NCBI GenBank assembly: GCA_013398055.1
Contig: VZRS01014298.1
Coordinates: forward strand, 52,061 to 116,060
DNA length: 64,000 bases
Reading direction: 5' to 3'
Source of the DNA: Ifrita kowaldi
Lineage: Eukaryota > Chordata > Aves > Passeriformes > Cinclosomatidae
The notes below the pieces were generated by a model. The model did no database searches. It was not told where the DNA came from and saw only the letters and a program-made list of their open reading frames with translations. Below are positions 27,831 through 39,500 of this stretch, piece after piece; the first letter of the stretch is position 1, and each line of letters begins with the position of its first letter. The position numbers and the translations under genes are program-made.

Positions 27831-27836
27831 TTTATT
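27831..27836 (-). terminator. ADIG: Candidate polyadenylation signal of the ADIG-like gene
   Basis: This is the first minus-strand AATAAA after the stop codon at 28126, about 290 nt downstream, giving a short 3' UTR. Another AATAAA lies inside the last codons of the CDS and cannot serve without removing the stop. Confidence 0.4.
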
Positions 27837-28125
27837 TGAAATCAAAGATTAATAGTGGTGAGCAGAAACTATCACTGGTGCTGGTGGAGTGCTTGGTCCT
27901 TATAAAAAAGGAGCTTATCCCTCTGAGGTGGGAGGGGAGCAGAGTGGACAAGAAACTGGCTGCTGTCATTCTTTTCATATTTAGGCAGTCAACACTCTGA
28001 AAGCAGCTGTGGTGATCTGAGTAGGTGCTGACTTAGTCTTGAGTGGGTTTCTTTTTCAGAGAATTCCCCTCCCTCTGCCGTGCTGCAGTAGCTGTCACCG
28101 ATGCTGACCTGGATTGCCATGGCAC

Positions 28126-28389
28126 TCACTGCTTTATTTTCACGCTGAGGTGGGATCTCTGAGCTTGACTCAGCTCCAGTCCCCTCCTCAGGACTGAAAG
28201 CAACAGTCTTCTGCTCTCCAGCCTCAGGGAGCCCAGGATTTTCCCAGCTTTTTCACCCAGCAAAACAAACAGCTGAGCCGTGTAGGTAACCAGATAGGAC
28301 GGCAGCAGCAGAGTCCTCAGGATGTTAAAGGTCTGGAGCAACAGGCAGACAAAATTCCAGGCGAGAGAAGAAAACAAGGTGCACAACAG
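28126..28389 (-). CDS. ADIG: ADIG-like exon 3 (hydrophobic and basic C terminus)
   Basis: The acceptor is a long pyrimidine tract ending CTCCCCCAG; the frame is phase 0 with exon 2. It encodes 87 residues: a hydrophobic stretch (LLCTLFSSLAWNFVCLLLQ, then TLLLPSYLVTYTAQLFVLL) that could be one or two membrane-associated helices, then an Arg/Leu-rich amphipathic segment (RRLLLSVLRRG) and a basic tail ending in TGA. No counterpart is known to me in mammalian ADIG. Confidence 0.65.
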   Translation of the reverse strand: MLCTLFSSLAWNFVCLLLQTFNILRTLLLPSYLVTYTAQLFVLLGEKAGKILGSLRLESRRLLLSVLRRGLELSQAQRSHLSVKIKQ

Positions 28390-31311
28390 CTGGGGGAGAA
28401 AAGGAACAACAGAATTGTCACTGCAGTGATGTTTTTGGAAGAGGTTCCATTTTCAGTGGGATATACAGGATTTTGAAACCACCAGTGCTTCTTCCCTTCC
28501 CTCATTCACCCAACACAACCAACAAATATGATGTCCTACAAGAGACAAGTTCAAGTTGCTGTGTTCAAGCCAACAGTTGTACCTTTGAAGAGCTCTAGGA
28601 GAACCAAATGGTGCTCTAGACAAGACCATTGTTAGCCTTTGAAAAACTGTGAAATTAATTAACGTTAAATAAATGGTTACTACACTGACTTGGTACTGCC
28701 TTGGTGGTGTTAATGGTCTTAAAAACGTTTTCACCTGAGGTATTGCTGATACCAGCTTCAAGGTGTGTTAGTCAAATAACTGCAGCAGTTTAAGGTTATT
28801 CCACTCTTTGGCCAGTCCAGCCTAACCAAGGTTGGCACTGCAGCAGGACTGGTGGAAGGAAACATGAGTGAGTACCTCGGTTGCTGCAATTCAAAAATCC
28901 CAGCAATGTAACTGAGCAGACAGGACTGGGAATAGTGACAGTGGAGGCACAGAGCAGCTTTCCCTTGAGAGCCCCTTCTGCAAAGGAACAGACAGTCAAG
29001 GAACAGGGAAAGAGAAGACACACAAGACATGAAGCTCTTCCACTGCTTGAAATTTATCTTTTGGGATTTGTGTAAAGCCTGAAAGGATTAGGGTTGCTGT
29101 GCTTGCAAAGAGACTTCTGGCCCCAGTGCTTATTGAGCAAGTGAAATACATCTTATTTTCAGTCACACGCTCCACCATAGGAAATCTGAAGCAACTTTTA
29201 AAAGTGTGTAATACCAGCCATAAATACCAGGAGAGTTTCTACACATGGTTGAGTTAAATTTCTTATCTTAGAGGAATAAGTAGCAAATTTTGCCATTTTA
29301 AATGCAGCTCTCAAGGACTTTTAAAATATGCATACATACCTTTAAATATAAATGCACACACATATTCGTGACAGTCATTCTGCACAATTTTGTGTTACTT
29401 TTGCCTTGTTGACAACAGGAGTCATTACAAATAGGGAAGGCAGAAAAGAAAACCTCCTGTTAGTCATTAACCAGCCAGAAACCAATCTTGGAGCTTTGTC
29501 TTACCCAAGAGGCCTGTGAGTCAGGCAGAGGTGGAAAAAGTCAGAGCTGAGGCACAAAAGCAGCAGATATTCAAGGAGGCAACCTGGTCCCCCTACTCAC
29601 CATCACAATGTTATAGAAAATGCTCTTTTCAGCATCAGAATATCTTATCTTCTGCCTCTGGGACCAGCTGTTTGAGGCCACAGCAAGAAGATTTTGCTTT
29701 TGGCTTTTTGGATTTGAGCTCAGATAAGCAGGCTTGGGCCTCAGTCTTCCCACAGAACCACGGGATTGTGACTCCACTTGCATCTCTGTACTGGATGCAT
29801 CACTCTGGTCTTCTTCCTCTGTTAGCTCATCTTCAGAGTCAGAATCAGGCTCATCAGGAGATTCGTTCTTAATCGTTTCTGTGCTGGGCATCTGTGCTAG
29901 AAGCAGGTTTAGAAAGAACATGTAAAACACCTGCATGGCACTTTTTCTCCCTGGCTGCAAGCCTTGCACATTCCATCTAGGAGCTGGACAAGGTTCCTCT
30001 GAACTTTTTCCAGCTGAAATAAAGGATTTTCAAACCAAACTAGACAATAAAAGGCCTTTACAAGTGTTTAATTTTAACTAATTAGCTCTTAATAAGCAGC
30101 TATATTAATCAGCAACTACTTTTCACTTGTGCCTGCTATAAACCAGCATAAAAGAAGTGGATATGACTGAGGAGTGGATAGTAGTTAGGAAGTTATTAAA
30201 AAGAGCACTTTTATTTTTATCTCTTAGTAACTGAGAAAAGCTTTAATATTCTAATTCTGTAAATATGCTAGTATGTAAAAATTTAGTAATGTCTTACTGG
30301 TTAAAATGCAATTTAGAGCATTTGTGGAAACAGCTGGAGGTCTGGTGCTAACGACTGTCACTACAGGGCCAGAAATTGTGGCTGTAAATGTAGCAAGAAT
30401 AACCTGAAAATCTCATTCGAGGCATCAAGAGAATTACTCTGTCCAGACAAAAGCCTGAGCACTTGACTGCACTGCATGGATGTGGCACAGCTATGCAAAA
30501 CAGATATTTTGTGACTGATTTTGAACTTCCTCATCTGGGGTTAGATTTTTTTCTCCAGCATTAGAGCACAGTAGGAAGGCTTTATCCTCATGAGTTCAAC
30601 AACGAGCTTATTATTAGCCTAAACCAAAGCCTGTTATTGGTTGCTGACATGTTAGAGGAAAGAGTCAGGGATGGATTGGAAAAACAAACTGGAAAAATAC
30701 GCAAATAAATGAAAATGCATGTTTTGCTCCCTTCAAAACTTTCTATCAGCCTCAGCACAAAAGAATCCCTTACCGGCTCCCCCAGTAAAACCCTCCATGA
30801 CCTCCCAAAAAGGAGAGGTGCAAGACAACTATGAGGCGACAATTAAAAGTGTACCAAATTAGAGGATTAGGCTTGCTTTCTGGGAGATTTTTAAAATAGA
30901 AGCCTATAAAAATTATTTGTTCTTTGCCTTTCTTAAATCAAATTACCTCTGAGATGAAGGGAGAGTGTAAGAAGGGTAGGTGGCAGCTTGGTTGTCTTGT
31001 GAACATTTTTAACAGAAAAGCATAACAATTTGTTTGGTTTTTCTATATGCTACCACCAGCACTAACAAACCTCCAGTTTCCTCCTGTGACAAGTGGCATT
31101 GACCTAAAAATAGCCAGCAGAGTGCTTTAAAGATGAAGTTAACTTTATGCAGCAGCACTTCATCTGATCAACTGCCAAACTTACCTTCATTAAGCAGCAG
31201 CTGCAGCCAGATAATCACGACGATCAGCAGCATTACAAACGGCAAACAGAACCAGAAGAAGAGCAGAGGAAAGGTCAGCTCGTTCACCAGAGGAACCAGG
31301 GGGTACCTCAT
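28126..31311 (-). CDS. ADIG: Adipogenin-like membrane protein, extended avian form
   Basis: Three exons on the minus strand (31185-31311, 29601-29896, 28126-28389) join in frame with GT-AG introns into 228 codons plus TGA. Exon 1 starts MRYPLVPLVNELTF and continues as one hydrophobic span (residues about 14-41), matching the N terminus of mammalian adipogenin (as I recall it, MKYPLMPLVNDLTF plus a transmembrane span). Mammalian ADIG is a small adipocyte protein of about 80 residues reported to act with seipin at ER/lipid-droplet sites. Here the cytosolic part is replaced by an acidic, Ser-rich region (44-141) and a hydrophobic then basic C-terminal exon (142-228) I do not know from mammals. 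Position next to ARHGAP40 in the same orientation agrees with human synteny. Exon 1 identity is firm; linkage of exon 3 is inferred from phase and splice sites. Confidence 0.78.
29601..29896 (-). CDS. ADIG: ADIG-like exon 2 (acidic cytosolic region)
   Basis: The acceptor is TTTCTAAACCTGCTTCTAG and the donor ATG|GTGAGT, both strong. The exon is 296 nt, entering in phase 1 and leaving in phase 0. It encodes about 98 residues: an acidic Ser/Asp/Glu block (DEPDSDSEDELTEEEDQSD) with several CK2-type S-x-x-E/D sites, then a basic Ser/Gln-rich stretch. The frame is open through the donor and stops at 29571, as expected in an intron. Confidence 0.75.
31185..31311 (-). CDS. ADIG: ADIG-like exon 1 (start codon and membrane span)
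   Basis: The ATG at 31311 has A at -3 (AGCC ATG). There are 42 codons plus one base, then donor GAAG|GTAAG. Conserved features are YPL.PLVN.LTF followed by a Phe/Leu/Ile-rich span containing FWFCLP and IIWL, diagnostic of adipogenin. Confidence 0.88.
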
Positions 31312-31370
31312 GGCTTGCTTCAGGTTAGGCTAAGTTTAGAACAGCTCGGCTGCTCCCCTTTCTAACCACC

Positions 31371-31378
31371 TTTTAATA
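31371..31378 (-). promoter_or_regulatory. ADIG: TATA-like box upstream of the ADIG-like gene
   Basis: TATTAAAA on the minus strand, about 60 nt upstream of the ATG, would place a start site near 31345 and a 5' UTR of about 30 nt. No CpG island is present, which suits a tissue-restricted promoter. Confidence 0.3.
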
Positions 31379-31379
31379 A

Positions 31380-33430
31380 CTCTCATTGCAGCGCCGGTGA
31401 TCACAACAAGAACAGTGATATCACAGCAAAGGGGACAGCCCCGTGCTGGGGGGGGAGCAATGGGGATTAATTCGGGATAAGAACAGCTGAGAAAGGCCAA
31501 TCAAGCCAGACGTTTTCTTCAGCTGCTATTTAAAGGATAAATACAGGTTAGGAAGCTTTCGAGGCTTACGTTAAAACAGTTGTGTTAAAACAGCTTATGT
31601 TAAACCTGCAGTTAGAGCTGGTTCTTGTCTTTAGATAGAGGGGAGGTAACCAAGTGCTTCGGCCACTTTGAGACTGAGCAGCCAAGGTTGCTCCTGAGAA
31701 AGCAATATAACAGGTTCAACCCTCCAGAGATGTGTAGAGGATGAGCAGCTACAAGCTACATCTCCCAGGCTCTTATGCAATATAGAGCACAAATATGTCC
31801 CATTTTGACTCTATTTTTAACCTACTCTGTATATCCTCATCTATCAGTTAATCCTTTAGGAAAATAAACCTTTATATTTCAATTGCCCTCCTGTCTCCCT
31901 TCCCTCCAAGAAAGGCAACCAGCACATTTCATAGGATGTGTGTCAACAAAAGCATTGCTTAAGAGTAAAGGAGTTCAGCAGCAATCAAAGAAGGCACCAG
32001 ATGTGTGACTTGACAACTTGATGTTCATCATGTTGTGAGTTTCTCCTTCAATAAAATAAAGCCATAATCTATTGCTCACCTCACAGAGGGTTGTTTGGCT
32101 AGATTAATTGTTTGTGTAGCTCTCAGGAGAAGAGAGCAGTGATGTAACGTTACAAATGATTGCCTGCATTTAATGCTCTTGCTCGTGAGCGTGTTTGTTT
32201 TCATGCAGTAGCAACCCCTTGAAATGAGCCTTTTAATCCCAAGATCTAAATGAACTCTGCAAATTCTTATTAGTTCACATTAATAACACCTCTGCATGAT
32301 AAAAGAAAGCTGTTAGCCCTGCTTTGTGCATTGGGTAAACAAGTGAGAAAAGCCATTAATGCCCTGAGCTTCAAGGATGCTCAATATCTGAGTCCCCCTT
32401 TCACACAGCGGGGGTGGCAGGCTGGGAGCACCTCTGGAAATCAGGCTGGTGATAGTTTGTCTGAAGATGCAGTGCTGAGAGGGATGGCAAGGAGCTGAAG
32501 CTGTGATCTGTTTAATTCCAATGACAAATTGTGTCTCTTAAGTCACATCACTGGAAGCCCTTGGAGTCCGTGCTGGCTCTCACTGAGCTGAGCCAGCCTT
32601 GTTGCCGTGGCAGGACGAATCCCCCCTGGAGCCCATCTCCCCAGGGAATGGGGGGTTGAAATAAGGGGGAAAGGCCCCCCCATTTCCCACATCTCCAGAG
32701 GGGCTGGGGGCACAGGAGTGGGAGATGCCTGGGCTGTGTCAGTGACCTCCTGGGCAAGTGGCACGGCCCAGGGCTGTGGGGTTCCACAGTCCCTGGGGAG
32801 GTTTCACAGCCCAGGTTTAAAGGACGGGGGGCCCTGTGTGAAGGGGAGCCGGGGTACAGCCCCGCCCCCAGGCTGATGGTGATACCCACAAAATTGGATT
32901 TGTTACCTGATGTGCAACGAGCCAATAATGACACACTCGAGAGAGACATGGAGCGTCTCTCTCAGAGCTGCCCCAGCCTGAGTGCTCAGAGGTATTCCAC
33001 AAATCCAGCACACCCCCATGGACGTTCCCTGCCGTTATTTACACACAGAAATTCAGAGTCAGTGACTTTCCAAGCACAGCCACCCTGTTGGGATTGCTCA
33101 GTAATTTCCGTGCAAATTACATCAGCCCAGTCAATCTTAATGCATTCTCAGGGGAAGGGTCTTTTTTAGCTTTATAATGAACACGTTCAGCCCTAGAACA
33201 CATGGACCTTGAGTATTTGGCCAGGTTAGCAATATATACATAGACCTACATCGACATCTTCATCTATGACATCCTTAAAGCTTGTTCATTCTCCTCCACC
33301 GTTATGAGTTTACTGTTTGGTTGAATCAACTTCATTTACTACATCCTCAAAGCTTCAGGTTGTCCTTGACTAAGGGATGATTTTGCTCCCTGTCCCACCC
33401 ATGAGGTCTCCTCTGCTGCTGGCTGGGCTC
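31380..33430. other. Intergenic region between the ADIG-like gene and ACTR5
   Basis: The two genes are divergent. The stretch 32.55-32.88 kb is locally G/C-rich but shows no exon. SLC32A1, which sits between ARHGAP40 and ACTR5 in human, is not here. The region ends at an undetermined base (33431). Confidence 0.6.
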
Positions 33431-33431
33431 N
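33431..33431. other. Assembly gap (single n) inside ACTR5 exon 1
   Basis: One n precedes the ACTR5 frame directly. Sequence to its left has no ACTR5 N-terminal coding or CpG-rich promoter character, so at least about 80 codons plus the promoter are missing. The single n is therefore a placeholder for a gap of unknown size, not one ambiguous base. Confidence 0.9.
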
Positions 33432-33432
33432 C

Positions 33433-33561
33433 GACCTGGGCAGCCCCGAGCCCCTGCGGTGGCTGCTGCGCTCGCCCTTCGACCGCAACGTGCCCGTCCA
33501 GCTGGAGCTGCAGGAGCTGCTCCTCGACCACGTCTTCCAGCGCCTCGGCGTCTCCTCGCAG
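33433..33561 (+). CDS. ACTR5: ACTR5 exon 1, 3' part
   Basis: 43 codons beginning DLGSPEPLRWLLRSPFDRNV and ending GVSSQ, donor CAG|GTACCG. It is very GC-rich, as expected near a CpG-island promoter. The upstream half, including the start codon and the first nucleotide-binding loop of the actin fold, is missing at the gap. Confidence 0.96.
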
Positions 33562-36500
33562 GTACCGCCGGCCGGGGCTGAGCCGCCCGTGAAGCCCAAA
33601 GGGGTTTGGGTTGGAAGGGACCTTAAAGACCACCTTGGTGCACCCCCTGCCGTGGGCAGGGACACCTTCCACGGAACCAGGTTGCTCGGAATTCCGTGCA
33701 GCCTGGCCTCGGACACTTCCAGGGATGGGGCAGCCACAACTTCCCTGGGCAAGCTGTGCCAGTGCCTCACCACCCTCACAGGGAGGAATCTTTTCTTAAT
33801 GTCTGATCTCCCTTAAACTTACTGCTGGGTAATGCTCTTATGAGTTTACTCTTATGTTTACTGACCATCTCTGTACCCAGCTGTGTTGAGAGTTGCTTCT
33901 CAGACCATGGAGCCCTTTGCCTGCGTGACAACACCAGTTTGTAAGCTTTACCCAGAGTGGAACTAAACTTCCACTGGTTTTCACTCGCCTCCTCGTTGCA
34001 TAGACTTTGGTTACTTAGATTTTTAATAATTTATATATACTTTTAAAAGTCCATTCTTGTCCAGCATTATGAGTTTATTCTTTGGTTGAATTAACATTAA
34101 CATTTTTTTTACCCCCTTAAACACTAGATATAATTTAACTTTCATGATTAATAGCCTACACGTAAAGTGCTTTCTCGTGGCCATTTTGGAGGAGTTTTTG
34201 CTGATGCTTAAAAGAAGAAGCAAGGATAACTAACCCTCGATTTTTCCTTCATACCTTTGTTACTGTTCTTTGCCCTTGTCTCTCCCAGGGCTGTGTGGAT
34301 CACCCAATTGTTCTGACTGAAGCAGTTTGCAATCCTCTGTACTCAAGGCAGATGATGTCTGAGCTCCTCTTTGAATGCTACCAAGTGCCAAAAGTGTCCT
34401 ATGGCGTGGACAGCCTGTACAGTTTTTATCACAACAGAAGGCAGACCTGGCCCTGCAGTGGCTTGGTGATCTCCTCAGGGTACCAGTGTACACACATTTT
34501 GCCAGTCTTAGAAGGCAGGTGAGTTCTGGGTGTCTTAAGTCCACTGACTTTTCAAGTGATGCAAATACCTGTTCCTCCAGCCCTGCACTATTAACCCTGG
34601 TATTAATTTATATTGATGAGTTAAAACCAAGTCTGCAGATTTTGCTAAGTTCTGTTGAGTTTTGCATTGAAGAAGCAGTGCTGCTCTTGTAAATGTTGTG
34701 TTTTAGTTGCTATTCGTGCCTTGATGTGTGCTTTCAAAGGGAGAAGGGGGTATCTGCCCCAGGTGAAACTGGGCATTAAAAAACAATATGTTGGGTTTTA
34801 AAGCAGCTTTGGGACAAAATGAAGTGCTCTGTGTGTGGGACTTGTGCAGTGCTTGAGGCTTTTATCATTCTAGTTATTCTGCTACATTGCTCTACTTTCT
34901 CTTTTTACTTTTTTTCTCTTTTTCAATCCTTACTGCAGGAAGCGGCTTTATTATATCTGGTAAATGCTTCAAATTTTCAAGGTTTACACCCATCCAACCA
35001 CAAAGTGTTACAAAGGCTAAAAACTACTTTTAGCCGTCTACTAACCGTCACTTCTCTTGTTAAAACAGAACATCTCCTTGCTGTAGTCAGCAAATTATTT
35101 AGTATTTGGGGTTTTTTTAAAAGAAGAACAGAGCCTTTCAGAATAAAGCATAATAAACAAAGCAGTGATTGTGCTGTTGCCTGAGAAAGGCAGGTGTGTT
35201 AGATTTGAAATGCGCGAACTTTGAAATATTTATCTGTGGATATTCATCTATAGAAACCAAATCATTTGGGGGGAAGCAGGAGCTGTGTTTGCTTTCCTGT
35301 GGATTCCCCCAGCCTGAGCTGTGCCTGTTTGCATTTTGAGGCTGGATGCCAAGAACTGCAAGCGCATTAACCTGGGGGGGTGCCAGGCTGCCGTGTACCT
35401 GCAGCGGCTGCTGCAGCTCAAGTACCCCGGGCATTTCGCAGCCATCACCCTCAGCCGCATGGAGGAGATCCTGCACGAGCACAGCTACATCGCAGAGGAC
35501 TACATAGAAGGTAAAGCCAGCTCTAAGTCACCACCAGATAATGCTCACCCACTCTGAGTTTGTCCTCTCTACCTCTTGTTTCGAAGTTGGCTTGATTTCT
35601 TCCAGAAATTTTCTACTGCGCTTTTGCTCTCTTTGTGGGAACCTGCCTCGTGCTTAACAGTGGTTTAACATTTAAAAATTAAGACAGAAATAAAATTTAA
35701 CTACTACTACAACAACAACAAAAAAAATCTGTATTAGTTCAAGTTTTGCTGTGAATAAAAATTGGGATGGTTCCAGCAGAAAAGAATTTGAAATGAGCTT
35801 ATTATTTCCTTTATGTGTCAACAAAGCCTCTAAGTTGGTTAGGATTTCTGTGTTTCATATCTACTTTGAGGTTTCCAAAGTTGCACAGGACATTTCTCGT
35901 GACTTTGTGTGAATTAAGTAAGTTTTAAAATTTCCATGGCAAATGTTATCTGAAGTAGCAGCTGAAGAAAAGTACTTTTTAAATTTGTCACTTTTGAATG
36001 AGCCTTCCTTAGAAATGTGTGAGAGCTCTGCCTCCCCTTGGGCAGAGAGACTTCAGTGTGCACTTGCGTTTTGTAGTACTTGGTGTTTCCTGGAGCTCAG
36101 AGCACTCAGAGCCACCTGCACTGGGTGTGTGACCTGAAGGCAGTGCTCAGAGGGGGCAGCCACGCTTGGGGACAGCTGCCAAGAGGTGACAAAATTCAGT
36201 GCTGGACTATTTTTGCCTTCTTTCCTCACCTTCCATCCTTCACGTGGGGTGCGCACAACACGCGAATCATTGTTTTGGGATGACAGAAGAAAACATTGCT
36301 TTGCTTTCCAATCCCCCAGAGCTGCAGAAGTGGCGGTGCCCAGAGTACTACGAGAACAACGTGCACAAGATGCAGCTGCCTTTCTCCAACAAGCTGCTGG
36401 GCAGCACTGTGGCATCTGAGGAGAAGCAGGAGAAGAGGCAGCAGCAGCTGCGGCGGCTCCAGGAGCTCAACGCACGGCGTCGGGAGGAGAAGCTGCAGCT

Positions 36501-39500
36501 GGACCAGGAGAGGCTGGACAGGTTGCTGTATGTGCAGGTAATCAGGGCAAAGTTTCAGTGTGGTGTCTTGGGAGGAGGGCAGGCTGCCCTCAGAGCTTTA
36601 TCAGAAGGTCACACATCGTGGTAAAGAAGCTGTGACTGTCCCAGGTGTTCTCTGATAGGAGCTTTCCAAGGTTACTTGCAAGATAACAGAGATTATTGAT
36701 GCAGAGGATGTTTTCAGCTTCTGAGCAGCACTTCTGGGAAATGCTTCAAATGCTGTTAAAGTGTGCACATCATAGTCTCTAGTAATGTAAACAGAGTGTC
36801 TGTACATGCAGTGCTGACAGCTCTGATTGCCCTGTTTTGTTCACCACAGCCAACTCTGATCTGTCCTTAGGAACTTTTAGAAGATGGTCAGATGGATCAA
36901 TTCCACAAAGCTCTGGTGGAGCTGAACATGGACTCTGCAGAAGAACTTCAGTCTTACATCAACAAATTGAGTCTGTCTGTTGAACAAACGAAGCAGAAAA
37001 TCCTGCAGTCAGAAGTCAATATTGAAGTAGATGTTGTGGACAGCAAGCCAGAGGTAGGATGTTTTCACCAAGTTAATCCTCATTTTATCTCTGAGGGAAT
37101 TAAGCTTCTGTGCTTGAAAATGTGTCCCTTCAGACTTCCATTGATGAACTAAGCTTTTTCTTTAACACATTGCAAGTCATTATTAAGTTGGCAACTGCTT
37201 CTCTCTTTTCAGAGAGAATGTCCTGAGACAACCATCCTGAATCTTCAGTAGCCTTCTATTAAAGATACAGAGGAACCCATCAATCTTTTTGTTAAAAACA
37301 GTGTTTGTTTTCCTTTCTGTTCTTCCCTTTCAGGTGCAGAGAACTTTATGGTAAACAGCCAACCCTGCCTTCATTCTGGCTATTTTTGGTGCAATTGAGC
37401 AGCATGTTCTGTTTTGGTTCCTTAATGAAAGATTAATTGCTACACTTGGTTGTTGGAGTTGTCTTGAGGATGAGAAGCTCCTTGTCTGCTTTGCCAGACG
37501 AACACAGGCCCAGCACACAGCAGCTGCTGCTAAGAGGTGCTCTAAGGCTGGTTGTGCATGTGCTTTTAATGGCCTTTCAAGTCATAGAAGACAGAGCTTT
37601 TTTAGTTTTATCAGCCTCTGTTCAGGGAAAAAGTAGAGAGAAAACCAGAAAACTGAAGCACAGAGGAGAGAAACTTATTTAGGTTGCCAAGAGAAGCTGT
37701 GGCTGCCCCATCCCTGTTCAAGGCCAGCTTGGAGCAACCTGGTCTAGTGGAAAGTGTCCCTGCCCACGGCAGTGGGTGGAACTGGATGAGCTTTTGAGGC
37801 CCCTTCCAACCCAAACCATTCCATGATTCTATGATTATCAGTGCAAGAATCAGAATGATTATGCTTCAGCAAAATTCAGGGGGATGATAGGCTTATTGTG
37901 GTAAAGAATCTTTCTGCCTTCTGTCAAAAGAAGATATTCTAAAAAAAAGATAATTGAAAGATTAGAAGCTACCTGTGATTTTTCTCAGTGACTGTGCCTA
38001 AATTCCAGCATCTCCCGCACTCCTGCTCTTTGCTAGGTGCAATCTCAGACCTCAGAATGAATCCACAAACCTTATTGTGTGGTCAGTGCCTTTAGAGAAC
38101 ATCTGCAATTGTCACAGAATCCATTTGTAAGACGAAGTGTTGAGCTAAGTTCTGTGTATTTCTGGTTTTGTCTTTTTTTTTTTTAAGGTATAAAAAGAAA
38201 TGGATTTAACAGAACTTCACGTTACTGCATTTTTTGCTGTAACAGTGAACACTGCTAAACTTCAGTTTCAGCAATTGCAGTTGTTTAAGTAGATATAAAA
38301 TAGATACTTAAGAATGTTTGAAGGACTTAATTTTAGTTCATGCTGGCATTGCAACAAATGTTTCAAGTTTAAAATAGCCACAACAAATATTTAGCAACAA
38401 AATCCCAGAGGTAACATTGTAACACAAAAAAATAAAGATAATTACAAAACTGCTCCTGCCTCACAACAGGAGTCTTGTAGGATTTTTGAGTGATGCTGTT
38501 CATTAGGAAAGAGCTTCACGTCTGTGTAAAACAACAGGGGGTTTGGTGAGCAAATACTAGACAGTCGAAACTCTCAGAAATTGTGTGGTGGCTTTGTAGC
38601 TAGAAAATATTTGTTTTCCAGTCCCACAGAAGCAAAATAGGGAATTTTATGGTAATTACAGAGCAGTTAGAGGTGCTGGGAAGGCAACAAGTTTTATCCA
38701 ATATAAAAAGCTATTTTACTAAGTTTTAATATGCTGTTATGCTTGGGACATGGCTGCCTGGGATCCTGGCAGTCAGCCTGGTGACTGAGGCCTGGATTTC
38801 TGAGCTGGCATTGGGATAAATTTATTGGAAGTGTTTGGTTTTTGTGCTTTGAGTGAATGTCTGTCTTTCTATTTTCTGGGCATATTTGCTTTCAGGCATG
38901 TTAAAAAATTGAGATTTGAGGAAACTGAGTTTTCCAGCCATGTCACCAGAACTGAAGTCACACCTGAGCTAACCTACCATAACATTCCTGCTCTGTTTCC
39001 AGACTCCTGACTTGGAGCCACTGGGCAGTGAACAGTCCCTGGAGGATGTGGAAAGTATCAATGAGTTTGAGCCTTTGTTTGCTGAGGAGCAGCCTGAAGT
39101 TGAGAAGCCTGTTGCTGCGGTGCAGGTTTGGTTTCTGTATTTACACCTCGTGCCAGGGCTTTGCATCCCAGTTGTCCAGCCAGTGTGCTGACATTTCTCC
39201 TCATGCAAACATTGTTTGCCTGCTCTTGGAAGTGATGCTTAAACCACCTGAACAGGACATGAAGAGAGGAGAAGTCCTGGCAATCTTAGCTGGTGGTTTA
39301 GAAGGAGAATATTCCTGCTTGGCTCACTCTGCAGGCAGTGCCTGGTGTAGCAGTGCTCTGTTATTAAGGAAAAAAAGTCCTGCTCAAGTTTTTTTTGTCT
39401 GTGATCCATACCTGATATCTCATCCCAGTGGTCACAGCTTTCAGCTTGTGAGGTTGAGCCTCAGAATTGAGTGGCTCCAAGCAGAATAAATCCTAGGAGA

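Noticed and set aside
31380..33430. Search for SLC32A1 between the ADIG-like gene and ACTR5
   Set aside because: No vesicular GABA transporter coding sequence is present on either strand; by the inversion model it should lie left of the window.
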